NCBI GenBank assembly: GCA_002505185.1
Contig: DAUP01000045.1
Coordinates: 1 to 12,377, forward strand
Source: Ferroplasmaceae archaeon UBA567
GTDB taxonomy: Archaea > Thermoplasmatota > Thermoplasmata > Thermoplasmatales > Thermoplasmataceae
Reading direction: 5' to 3'
DNA length: 12,377 nucleotides
In this document: positions 6,505 to 12,377 of the stretch, one piece after another
Numbering within the stretch: the stretch's first letter is position 1
Layout: the number at the start of each line of letters is the position of its first letter
Translations under genes and position numbers: made by a program
Notes under the pieces: model-generated
Told to the model about the DNA's origin: nothing
The model's database searches: none
The model's input: only the letters and a program-made list of their open reading frames with translations

Positions 6505-6520
6505 TTTTAAATTTAATTTA
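6505..6520 (+). promoter_or_regulatory. TATA-like box of the MFS gene, implying a leader of about 65-70 bases
   Basis: TTTTAAATTTAATTTA is the only strong A/T box upstream. The 26-base spacing rule would place the transcript start near 6538-6545, well before ATG 6607. The region 20-35 bases before the ATG is too G+C-rich to be a TATA box. Confidence 0.4.
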
Positions 6521-6533
6521 TTAATTAACTATT

Positions 6534-6573
6534 GTTTCACCGAAACTCTTTGAAACATGGGAGTACTTTTCCC
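6534..6573 (+). promoter_or_regulatory. Leader hairpins or operator upstream of the MFS exporter
   Basis: GTTTC (6534-6538) can pair with GAAAC at 6542-6546 or with a second GAAAC at 6552-6556. A further stem can form between GGGA (6559-6562) and TCCC (6570-6573). The alternative pairings could be an RNA switch, or on DNA an operator with GAAAC half-sites. Drug exporter genes are often locally controlled, but no ligand can be named. Confidence 0.35.
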
Positions 6574-6596
6574 GCTGCAGTGACCCGACTGCCAAA

Positions 6597-6601
6597 GTGA
6601 T
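6597..6601 (+). promoter_or_regulatory. Shine-Dalgarno site of the MFS gene
   Basis: GTGAT lies five bases before ATG 6607. A ribosome-binding site here agrees with a leadered message, unlike most first genes in this window. Confidence 0.45.
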
Positions 6602-6606
6602 TAAAA

Positions 6607-8055
6607 ATGATGCAATCGGAAGATAAAAAAAATATGTACATTCTTGTCAGTGTTTTAATAGGTATGTTGATGTCTGCAATAGACACCACAATTGTGATAC
6701 TTGCCTTGCCAACACTGACCGTTGACTTCCATGCCCCTTTCATAAGTACCATATGGGTTATATTAGTGTATCTCCTTGTTCTTGCTACTTTGACAACACA
6801 GATGGGCAAGCTTGGAGACATCTTCGGCAGGGGCAGGATATTCAACACTGGATTTATAATTTTCATAATAGGTTCGGCAATGTCCGGTGCATCACCAACA
6901 ATTAATTTTCTTATAATATCAAGGGTAGTGCAGGGCTTCGGTGCAGTACTGCTACAGGCAAACAGTAACGCCATTATAGCTGATTATTTCCCTGCACGTA
7001 TAAGAGGCAGGGCATTCGGAATCACGAGTATGGGCTGGAGCATAGGTGGGGTACTTGGTATAGTTCTCGGTGGAATAATAACCACATTTATAGGATGGCG
7101 CTACATATTTTATATAAACGTACCAATAGGGCTAATAGGATTCTACATTGCATCAAAATACATAAGAGACAACAAAAAATCCGGCGCAAAGATAGATTAT
7201 ACAGGAACAACGTTTATGGTAGCAATGCTAGGTCTCATATCATATGGTGCAATAGAAGTCGCATCGGTGGGTGCTAACTATTTCAACCTTGTTTTAGTTG
7301 TCATAGGGCTAATCCTAATAATCCCATTTGCCATACTTGAGAAAAGGTCAAAAAGTCCAGTCATAGACACCAGGGCATTCAAAAACAGAAAACTTTCCAT
7401 GTCCCTATTGGCTGCAACATTTCAGGCAATCGGCTTCCTCTCTGTAATATTCATTCTTATAATGTATCTTCAGGGTGTACGTGGGTTATCCCCATTTTAT
7501 GCATCACTTGTCCTGGTTCCAGGGTATCTGCTTTCCAGTTTCCTATCGCCAAAGATGGGGAAATTATCTGACAGGGTTGCACCGGGAATACTTGCAGGCA
7601 CTGGTATACTTCTAATGGCAGCTGGCATAGTAGTTTATCTGTTCCTCGGTGTCACTACACCTTTATATGTTGTAATAGTAGGATCAATTATAACTGGGTT
7701 TGGCGGATCAATGTTCTGGCCATCAAACACAAGCTCTGTGATGGCTAATTCTCCAAAGGAATTGTATGGTTCATCTTCCGGCTTATTGAGAACACTAACA
7801 AACATAGGAACACTGTTGAGTTATGTCATAGCCATAACTGTAGCAGCTTCCACTGTACCAAGATACGTAACTTTTGAGGTGTTCCTGGGTGTTGACAGGC
7901 TCCAGGGCGGATTATCCACAAAGTTTATAGTAGGGTTACATTATGCTCTTCTGGTTTCTATGATAGTCCTGGTAATAGGATCGATGATGTCCTATATTAC
8001 AGTTGTCGGGAAGAAAAATGCAGTGGCAAATGAATCTGGTTCAGGCAGCAAATAA
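6607..8055 (+). CDS. MFS exporter, DHA2 (EmrB/QacA-like, 14-helix) family
   Basis: This is a proton-coupled drug or metabolite efflux permease of the plasma membrane. It has 482 residues, within the usual size range for 14-helix DHA2 proteins. Helix 1 carries the DHA2 motif DTTIVILALPTL (Asp26). Motif A is GKLGDIFGRGR (67-77) in the helix 2-3 loop. Helix 4 has SRVVQGFGAVLLQA with its conserved Arg. Motif C of drug/proton antiporters is seen in helix 5 as GWSIGGVLGIVLGGIITT, followed by GWRYIFYINVPIG. The C-terminal half continues with about eight further hydrophobic segments (for example GILLMAAGIVVYLFLGV) and ends in a short polar tail. The substrate cannot be read from sequence. It is transcribed alone with a structured leader. 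ATG 6610 is an alternative start directly after ATG 6607. Confidence 0.92.
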   Translation: MMQSEDKKNMYILVSVLIGMLMSAIDTTIVILALPTLTVDFHAPFISTIWVILVYLLVLATLTTQMGKLGDIFGRGRIFNTGFIIFIIGSAMSGASPTINFLIISRVVQGFGAVLLQANSNAIIADYFPARIRGRAFGITSMGWSIGGVLGIVLGGIITTFIGWRYIFYINVPIGLIGFYIASKYIRDNKKSGAKIDYTGTTFMVAMLGLISYGAIEVASVGANYFNLVLVVIGLILIIPFAILEKRSKSPVIDTRAFKNRKLSMSLLAATFQAIGFLSVIFILIMYLQGVRGLSPFYASLVLVPGYLLSSFLSPKMGKLSDRVAPGILAGTGILLMAAGIVVYLFLGVTTPLYVVIVGSIITGFGGSMFWPSNTSSVMANSPKELYGSSSGLLRTLTNIGTLLSYVIAITVAASTVPRYVTFEVFLGVDRLQGGLSTKFIVGLHYALLVSMIVLVIGSMMSYITVVGKKNAVANESGSGSK

Positions 8056-8142
8056 TTTTCTTTTCCTCTCGATTCCTGAAGTTTTATCCAGTTATTATTG
8101 CAATACGATATCAAGTTCTGTATCCAAAATCCCTGAAAGCCT

Positions 8143-8161
8143 TCTCCACCAGTTTTGAATT
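8143..8161 (+). repeat. 19-base direct repeat, copy 2 (downstream of the MFS gene)
   Basis: TCTCCACCAGTTTTGAATT differs from copy 1 at 6312-6330 by one base. It lies in the 281-base gap between the MFS and thermopsin genes, which otherwise holds the thermopsin promoter and a 12-base repeat and no convincing gene. Minus-strand translation across the copy gives KFKTGGEGFQGFWIQ, which may be a gene fragment. Confidence 0.5.
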
Positions 8162-8262
8162 TTTGTAATTTGCATTTTCCTTTTAATTTCAATTTATGGA
8201 TATTATCATTGTTTTTTCTTCCACCTAATTGCATCATTCATTGCCGTATAAAATGAAGAAAG

Positions 8263-8332
8263 AATACTAAGTTAATTATGTTCTCAAATATTGGCATCCG
8301 GCAACCTTTTTATATTTTATAATACTAAGTTA
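8263..8332. repeat. 12-base direct repeat AATACTAAGTTA at the thermopsin promoter
   Basis: AATACTAAGTTA occurs at 8263-8274 and exactly again at 8321-8332, 58 bases apart. The second copy lies between the TATA-like box and the ATG, over the likely transcription start. A bound protein there could block initiation. Confidence 0.5.
8307..8322 (+). promoter_or_regulatory. TATA-like box of the thermopsin gene
   Basis: This T/A-only stretch, TTTTTATATTTTATAA or close to it, is centred about 23 bases before ATG 8337. It fits a leaderless or very short-leader transcript. Confidence 0.45.
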
Positions 8333-8336
8333 TATA

Positions 8337-9890
8337 ATGAAAAAGTATGCTGTTATTGCCATCTCCATTTCCATGATTTTATCAATTGCCGGAGGAAGTG
8401 CATTCGTAATGGATCATACAGCTGGTACAAATAACAGTGTGGCAGTTAATAGCAATGTTGTTCAACCTCATGATTATTATTCTAAAGAACCCGCTCCCAT
8501 GGGCATAGTTGATTATGGAATTGGCCCCAATGGAACTGGACTCTATTTCAATTCAACGTCATTTACCGGAATTGTGAACATTACACATTTAAAAACCTAC
8601 AACGCCTCTATTGCAAGTTGTCCACATAATATGGGAATTCAGCTTAACCTTATACTTAGCTTTGACAATGCAGGTACAAATTACAGTTACTGGGTTCAGA
8701 ATGTGGCAATACTGAACACATCGAGTCACCATGTAGCTATTATAGACAATATATGGAATTTTACATCCTCGAACTCTGAGATGCATAATAGCACCATATG
8801 TGGCAATGGCACTGTACATTCATTCGGCTCAGAAAAATTTTATTACGATGCTGCTAACAATGGGACGTTTTTTCCATTTAATTACAGTCATCTGGAACTC
8901 AGGAGTATATCATATGCCAGTGGTGGATATCCACATGTCCATATGCAATATAATAATGGCAGTGGCTGGGTAACATATGATAAACTGAATTTTACCTTTG
9001 CCACAAATGTTTCCAGTAATTATAACTTTATAGTAAATGGAAGTGAGTGTAACCCGAATCACCTTCCAATAGATGCAGGGTTTATTCTGGGTGGCCCAGG
9101 AAATGGCACGAAAACGAAAATTATGGATGCAAATCTCACCATGGCACTGGAGTACTGGAATGGAAATAATTACCAGGCAGTCTCTGATACTTACAACCAT
9201 GGCAGTGACACAGCAGAGGGAGTCTACAATGCATCAATAGGTTATAATTCTGCATCAGGGATTCCCATGGCAACTGTTAAAACAGGAAATACCAACCTCG
9301 GGGAATTATATAACTCAGGAAATGTTTCAGATATGAATTTTACAGCCTACCTTAAAAATGGTTATATTACGTTGAATGGAATGAGATATAATTACACAGG
9401 TGAATCCATAAATCTTACGCTTAACCCCGGTATTTACAATCTCACACTGTACTCTAAATCTGGGCAGGCTGTTTATAACCACACCTACAGCCTTTCAGCA
9501 GGGCAATCTTACAGTTTCAGTACAAGGCATTCATATAATGTTACCTTTACTGAAACAGGCCTGTCTGCGGGTACTGAATGGTCTGTGGATGTCAATGGAA
9601 ATATTTTGCACTCAGATAAAGGCAATATAACCTTCACCCTGTATAATGGAACATATAACTACAGTGTAACACCCGTTTCAGGCTATTCTGTTTCCAGTGG
9701 AAATGGTACTTTCAATGTGAACGGCAATGCAAAAAATATCACAGTGGCATTTACAAGGGATAATGCGAACCACATCCCTGCGCCCATAAACAATAAAATA
9801 GATTATAAAATGGCCATAACCTTAGGTATACTGGCTATTGTTGCGTCACTGGCAATATATGCCCTAATGCCAAGAAAGAGGAAAAATTAA
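8337..9890 (+). CDS. Thermopsin-family acid protease (peptidase A5), membrane-anchored
   Basis: This is a secreted acid-stable protease expected to digest peptides outside the cell. Residues 1-27 are a signal peptide (KKYAVIAISISMILSIAGG). The thermopsin domain spans about 45-300 with family blocks EPAPMGIVDYGIGPNGTG, SYWVQNVAILNTSSHHVA, IDNIWNFTS, YPHVHMQYNNGSGWVTYD, ILGGPGNGTKT and YWNGNNY...GSDTAEGVYN. A beta-rich C-terminal module (about 400-475) has VTFTETGLSAGTEWSVDVNG, a repeat common in Thermoplasmata surface proteins. Residues about 490-509 form a membrane helix (MAITLGILAIVASLAIYALM) followed by the basic tail PRKRKN, so the enzyme should stay tethered with its body outside. About thirty N-X-S/T sequons predict heavy glycosylation. 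Catalytic residues are not assigned here. Its 3' end converges on the lipoyl-protein gene. Confidence 0.9.
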   Translation: MKKYAVIAISISMILSIAGGSAFVMDHTAGTNNSVAVNSNVVQPHDYYSKEPAPMGIVDYGIGPNGTGLYFNSTSFTGIVNITHLKTYNASIASCPHNMGIQLNLILSFDNAGTNYSYWVQNVAILNTSSHHVAIIDNIWNFTSSNSEMHNSTICGNGTVHSFGSEKFYYDAANNGTFFPFNYSHLELRSISYASGGYPHVHMQYNNGSGWVTYDKLNFTFATNVSSNYNFIVNGSECNPNHLPIDAGFILGGPGNGTKTKIMDANLTMALEYWNGNNYQAVSDTYNHGSDTAEGVYNASIGYNSASGIPMATVKTGNTNLGELYNSGNVSDMNFTAYLKNGYITLNGMRYNYTGESINLTLNPGIYNLTLYSKSGQAVYNHTYSLSAGQSYSFSTRHSYNVTFTETGLSAGTEWSVDVNGNILHSDKGNITFTLYNGTYNYSVTPVSGYSVSSGNGTFNVNGNAKNITVAFTRDNANHIPAPINNKIDYKMAITLGILAIVASLAIYALMPRKRKN

Positions 9891-9919
9891 AAATTTTATA
9901 AATTATATTATTTTCTATT
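9891..9919. terminator. T-rich shared terminator between convergent genes
   Basis: The 30-base gap between the thermopsin and lipoyl-protein stops is almost all A/T, with T runs on both strands (TTATTTTCTATT on plus; AAATTTTTAATTTTT on minus, reaching into the thermopsin end). T tracts are the usual archaeal termination signal. No stable hairpin is evident. Confidence 0.4.
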
Positions 9920-9920
9920 G

Positions 9921-10154
9921 TTACTCAATTTCTATCAGGTCATCTCCAGGGACTATTTCCGCATTTATATCCTGCAAAAGTTTCTTGACTTTGCCTCTGA
10001 CATTGGTATTTACCTCAATAGTGACCTTTGCCGCCATAATCTGGCACACCGGCATATCCTCCTTTATAATATCTCCAACGCCTACATACCACTGGGTAAC
10101 TATTGCCTTTCCAAGATCGTTAACATTCCACAATTCGGGGACTTTCACAATCAT
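9921..10154 (-). CDS. Stand-alone lipoyl-domain carrier protein
   Basis: This 77-residue protein is a single biotinyl/lipoyl-type beta-barrel: KVPELWNVNDLGKAIVTQW, GVGDIIKEDMPVCQI, then the hairpin MAAKVTIEV with the candidate modified lysine Lys43, and the second half NVRGKVKKLLQDINAEIVPGDDLIEIE. The K-V-x-x-E pattern favours lipoylation over biotinylation (biotin sites are AMKM), although the usual Asp before Lys is Ala here. There is no E3-binding segment and no E2 acyltransferase domain. Its ATG overlaps the stop of the E1 gene by four bases (ATGA), so it is translationally coupled to it and is presumably the acyl carrier that the E1 loads. Confidence 0.85.
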   Translation of the reverse strand: MIVKVPELWNVNDLGKAIVTQWYVGVGDIIKEDMPVCQIMAAKVTIEVNTNVRGKVKKLLQDINAEIVPGDDLIEIE

Positions 10155-12178
10155 CTCTTCAGCATCTCCTTTACTGCATCTATGATTTTTTTGCTGTCGG
10201 GAAGCGAATATTTTTCCATTCTCTGGCTGTATGGTACCGGAATATCTGGAGACGATACCCTTGCAGGAGCCGTTTTCATTTTTCCAAATAGTTTCTGGCT
10301 GACTGTCGATATTATTTCAGATGTGAGTCCAAATGCCCGGTAATCCTCATCTGCCACAATCAAAGACCCTGTTTTGCTGACTGAATTGATAACGGTGTCA
10401 GTATCCAGTGGCTTTATGCTCCTCAGGTCTATCACCTCTGCGCTAATTTTTCCCTCTTCCAGTTTTTCAGCCGCTTCCAGTGCCATATGCACAGTAGAAC
10501 CGATTCCAACTATAGTTACATCAGTTCCCTTCCTTACAATATTTGCTTTTCCTATGGGTATGGTATATTCTTCTTCAGGCACTTCGGTTACCGTTGATTG
10601 TGGATAAGGCATCCATGGCAAACCAAGCAGGCCCTTGTGGAACATATAAACAACAGGATTATTGTCCTTTATTGCAGATATCATTAGGCCTTTTGCATCA
10701 TAGCTGTTTGAGGGAACTACCACTTTCAGACCTGGAATGTGTCCAAATAGTGCATACAATGTCTGTGAATGCTGTGCTGCATCGCCGTAACCTCCTCCAA
10801 CGGCAGTGGTTATTACAACCGGCATTTTCACTGAACCTCCTGACATATAATGGTTTTTTGCAATATGATTCATTATTGGGTCAAGAGTAACTCCCACGAA
10901 ATCCGAAAACATCAATTCAACTATTGGCCTCTTGCCCGCAGCCGCCAGCCCTGCAGCAGATCCGATGAATGCGGATTCACTAATTGGCGTGTCCCTTATC
11001 CTCTCAGGCCCGAACTTTGCAAGCAGTCCGGTTGTTGCACCAAATATTCCACCGTATTTTCCCACATCTTCACCCATGTAAAGCACATTGGCGTTTCCCT
11101 CCATTTCCTGTGAAATGGCCTCAGAAATTGCAATATACATGGGTATTTTTCTTCCCTTAGTTGTAGGATTTATGGAATAATTTACAGGGGCGTATACATC
11201 ATCCATTGCATCGTCCCCAATAGGTAATGGGCTGTTTTCGGCGAATGCGAATGCCTGGTTTATCTCCTCCATGGCCGAGTTGTTGATTCTGTCATCTTCA
11301 TCTTTTGTGATAATTCCCTTTTCAATGAGTTCCGCTCCCATTATTTTTATTGGATCCTTTGCAAGAAGTTCCTTTACCTGGTTCTTTGGGCGGTATACTT
11401 CCGGGTCTCCCTCAAAATGCCCGTAATACCTGTATGTATCTATACTTATAAGTGTTGGCCCCTCTCCACTCCTGGCACGTTTTACGGCCTTTTCTGCTGC
11501 CTCATACATTTTTACCGGGTCGTTGTCCTTTATATGCACCCCAGGCATGCCAAATCCCTTTGCCCTGATAGCGTCATTTTCAAGTGGTGTGGAATCCTTA
11601 GTTTCCACTGAAATTGCCCAGTCATTGTTTTCTATTACAAAAATTACCGGCAATTTCCAGAGTGATGCAAGATTCAATGATTCAAGGAACATGCCCTGGT
11701 TTAAAGATCCATCTCCTCCATATGCCACGGCTATGCTGTCATTTCCATCCAGTTTTGATGCCAGTGCAGCCCCCAGTGCAGGAGGGAATGATGAGCCCAC
11801 AATGCCTGCACAGGCAAAATTTACCTTTGTGTCAAAAATATGCATATGACCTCCCTTTCCCTTGCTTAATCCACCATGCTTTCCCATTATCTCCGCTGTC
11901 ATCCTGTTCAAATCCACACCCTTGGATATGGCAGTGTGGTGTGGCCTGTGTGTGCCGTAAACAAAATCATCGTCCCTGAGCAGGACAGACATCCATGCTG
12001 CGGAAGGTTCCTGACCTGCAGAGAGATGCATTTCTCCCGGAATCTTTCCGGCTGCAATGCTGAAAAGGGGCTTCTTATCACTGAGATAGATATCCCTGAG
12101 CTTCTCCTCATATTTCCGGCTTTTGATCATTGTAGAATAAATTGTTACTAAATCCTCCCTATTGTCTATATTTTTCAT
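10151..12178 (-). CDS. Fused E1 alpha-beta subunit of a 2-oxoacid (pyruvate/branched-chain/acetoin-type) dehydrogenase
   Basis: This thiamine-diphosphate enzyme decarboxylates a 2-oxoacid or acetoin and passes the acyl group to a lipoyl carrier. Alpha and beta subunits, usually separate genes, are one 675-residue chain. Alpha (about 1-332) has EMHLSAGQEPSA, YGTHRPHHTAIS, GLSKGKGGHMHIFD and the ThDP motif GGDGS (154-158) ending at ENND (183-186). Beta (about 343-675) begins MYIAISEAISQEM, then NVLYMGEDVGKYGGIFGAT with the conserved Glu, DTPISESAFIGSAAGLA, AAQHSQTLYALFGHIPGLKV and the C-terminal VIDLRSIKPLD, DIPVPYS. The beta half looks pyruvate/acetoin-like; the substrate is uncertain. I chose ATG 12178, preceded by GAGG six bases away, over the in-frame TTG at 12190. 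It is the first gene of an operon with the lipoyl protein. Confidence 0.92.
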   Translation of the reverse strand: MKNIDNREDLVTIYSTMIKSRKYEEKLRDIYLSDKKPLFSIAAGKIPGEMHLSAGQEPSAAWMSVLLRDDDFVYGTHRPHHTAISKGVDLNRMTAEIMGKHGGLSKGKGGHMHIFDTKVNFACAGIVGSSFPPALGAALASKLDGNDSIAVAYGGDGSLNQGMFLESLNLASLWKLPVIFVIENNDWAISVETKDSTPLENDAIRAKGFGMPGVHIKDNDPVKMYEAAEKAVKRARSGEGPTLISIDTYRYYGHFEGDPEVYRPKNQVKELLAKDPIKIMGAELIEKGIITKDEDDRINNSAMEEINQAFAFAENSPLPIGDDAMDDVYAPVNYSINPTTKGRKIPMYIAISEAISQEMEGNANVLYMGEDVGKYGGIFGATTGLLAKFGPERIRDTPISESAFIGSAAGLAAAGKRPIVELMFSDFVGVTLDPIMNHIAKNHYMSGGSVKMPVVITTAVGGGYGDAAQHSQTLYALFGHIPGLKVVVPSNSYDAKGLMISAIKDNNPVVYMFHKGLLGLPWMPYPQSTVTEVPEEEYTIPIGKANIVRKGTDVTIVGIGSTVHMALEAAEKLEEGKISAEVIDLRSIKPLDTDTVINSVSKTGSLIVADEDYRAFGLTSEIISTVSQKLFGKMKTAPARVSSPDIPVPYSQRMEKYSLPDSKKIIDAVKEMLKR

Positions 12179-12202
12179 AAAAATCCTCAAAATATAAACT
12201 GT

Positions 12203-12216
12203 GTTTTATATATAAG
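12203..12216 (-). promoter_or_regulatory. TATA-like box of the E1-lipoyl operon
   Basis: On the minus strand CTTATATATAAAAC lies 25-38 bases before ATG 12178, placing the transcript start only a few bases before it. The box shares a 98-base divergent spacer with the next gene. Confidence 0.5.
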
Positions 12217-12247
12217 CATTGGTATTGAAACAAATATATTCATAAAA

Positions 12248-12260
12248 ATTGATATATACT
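12248..12260 (+). promoter_or_regulatory. TATA-like box of the SRPBCC-like gene
   Basis: TTGATATATACT lies about 17-29 bases before ATG 12277, the usual leaderless position. It points away from the E1 operon promoter. Confidence 0.4.
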
Positions 12261-12276
12261 ATACACATAGGTATCC

Positions 12277-12377
12277 ATGGAATTTCAAAAAGAAATAGAT
12301 GTCAATTCCAGCAAAAAGGATATCTGGGAACTGGTAAAGGATTACAAAAAAATACCCGAATTCTGGCATGGAACCAG
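12277..12377 (+). CDS. SRPBCC/START-like (polyketide cyclase, CoxG-like) protein, N-terminal fragment
   Basis: Only the first 33 codons lie in the window, and the frame is open at the right edge. The start reads MEFQKEIDVNSSKKDIWELV, then KDYKKIPEFWHGT. A first beta strand, then a helix with W-x-L-V/I-x-D, then IPEFWHG is how SRPBCC superfamily proteins begin; these fold as a helix-grip pocket for hydrophobic ligands. Function beyond that cannot be given. A TATA-like box precedes the ATG, and the gene diverges from the E1-lipoyl operon. The assignment rests on a short fragment. Confidence 0.55.
   Translation, partial: MEFQKEIDVNSSKKDIWELVKDYKKIPEFWHGT

Larger units (their letters stand above)
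6243..6606. other. Intergenic region before the MFS gene
   Basis: No convincing gene lies in these 364 bases. On the minus strand a frame of about 47 codons runs from about 6365 to 6227 (containing QWEFRTGGDEA and ending YPLA), overlapping the end of the DUF309 gene. It looks protein-like but has no start codon. A second minus-strand frame (about 6453-6268) encodes a possible membrane segment, YYFYMIILTIGIAGVL, and is also weak. The right part holds the MFS promoter and leader hairpins, and 6312-6330 is one copy of a repeat also found after the MFS gene. Confidence 0.4.

Noticed and set aside
7992..8237. Minus-strand frame after the MFS gene
   Set aside because: It reads into the MFS 3' end, has no recognisable domain, and lacks a promoter. 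Only the shared repeat inside it is reported.
9918..10343. Plus-strand open frames opposite the lipoyl and E1 genes
   Set aside because: They are antisense to well-supported genes and rich in Cys, His and Ser as expected of shadow frames.
1..12377. CRISPR arrays, tRNA or rRNA genes
   Set aside because: No regularly spaced repeat series, cloverleaf with TTC arm, or conserved ribosomal segment was found by reading either strand.

Overview
This AT-rich window looks like chromosome from an archaeon of the order Thermoplasmatales, most like Ferroplasma and its relatives. The evidence is a Dpo4-type Y-family polymerase, a TrmB-family regulator, an archaeal-type CoaBC, a thermopsin (secreted acid protease, peptidase family A5), and A/T-only TATA-like boxes about 20-30 bases before most start codons. 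That spacing is typical of leaderless archaeal mRNAs. The organism is inferred from content only.

Left part (1-3346). The first ~68 bases resemble the hairpin-rich right end of an IS200/IS605-type (TnpB) element. It abuts, and has slightly rewritten, the 3' end of an endonuclease IV gene (nfo). The nfo gene follows a TrmB-like regulator on the minus strand with a short overlap. A repeat-rich intergenic stretch, a small four-helix membrane protein and a convergent minus-strand gene follow. That last gene joins an IS3-type OrfA helix-turn-helix to tetratricopeptide repeats and is the oddest protein here.

Middle part (3347-8055), plus strand. It holds coaBC (coenzyme A synthesis), then dinB (translesion polymerase) coupled to a DUF309 protein, then a 14-helix DHA2-type MFS exporter. 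The exporter has an unusually structured leader. A 19-base direct repeat lies in the intergenic space on each side of it.

Right part (8337-12377). A membrane-anchored thermopsin converges on a two-gene minus-strand operon: a fused E1 alpha-beta subunit of a 2-oxoacid/acetoin-type dehydrogenase, then a stand-alone lipoyl-domain protein with a 4-base overlap. A SRPBCC-like gene diverges from the E1 promoter and is cut by the window end.

No rRNA, tRNA or CRISPR array was seen. The best candidates for something undescribed are the transposase-HTH/TPR chimera, the E1 fusion with a free lipoyl carrier, and the TnpB-type right end whose guide position would fall on nfo.
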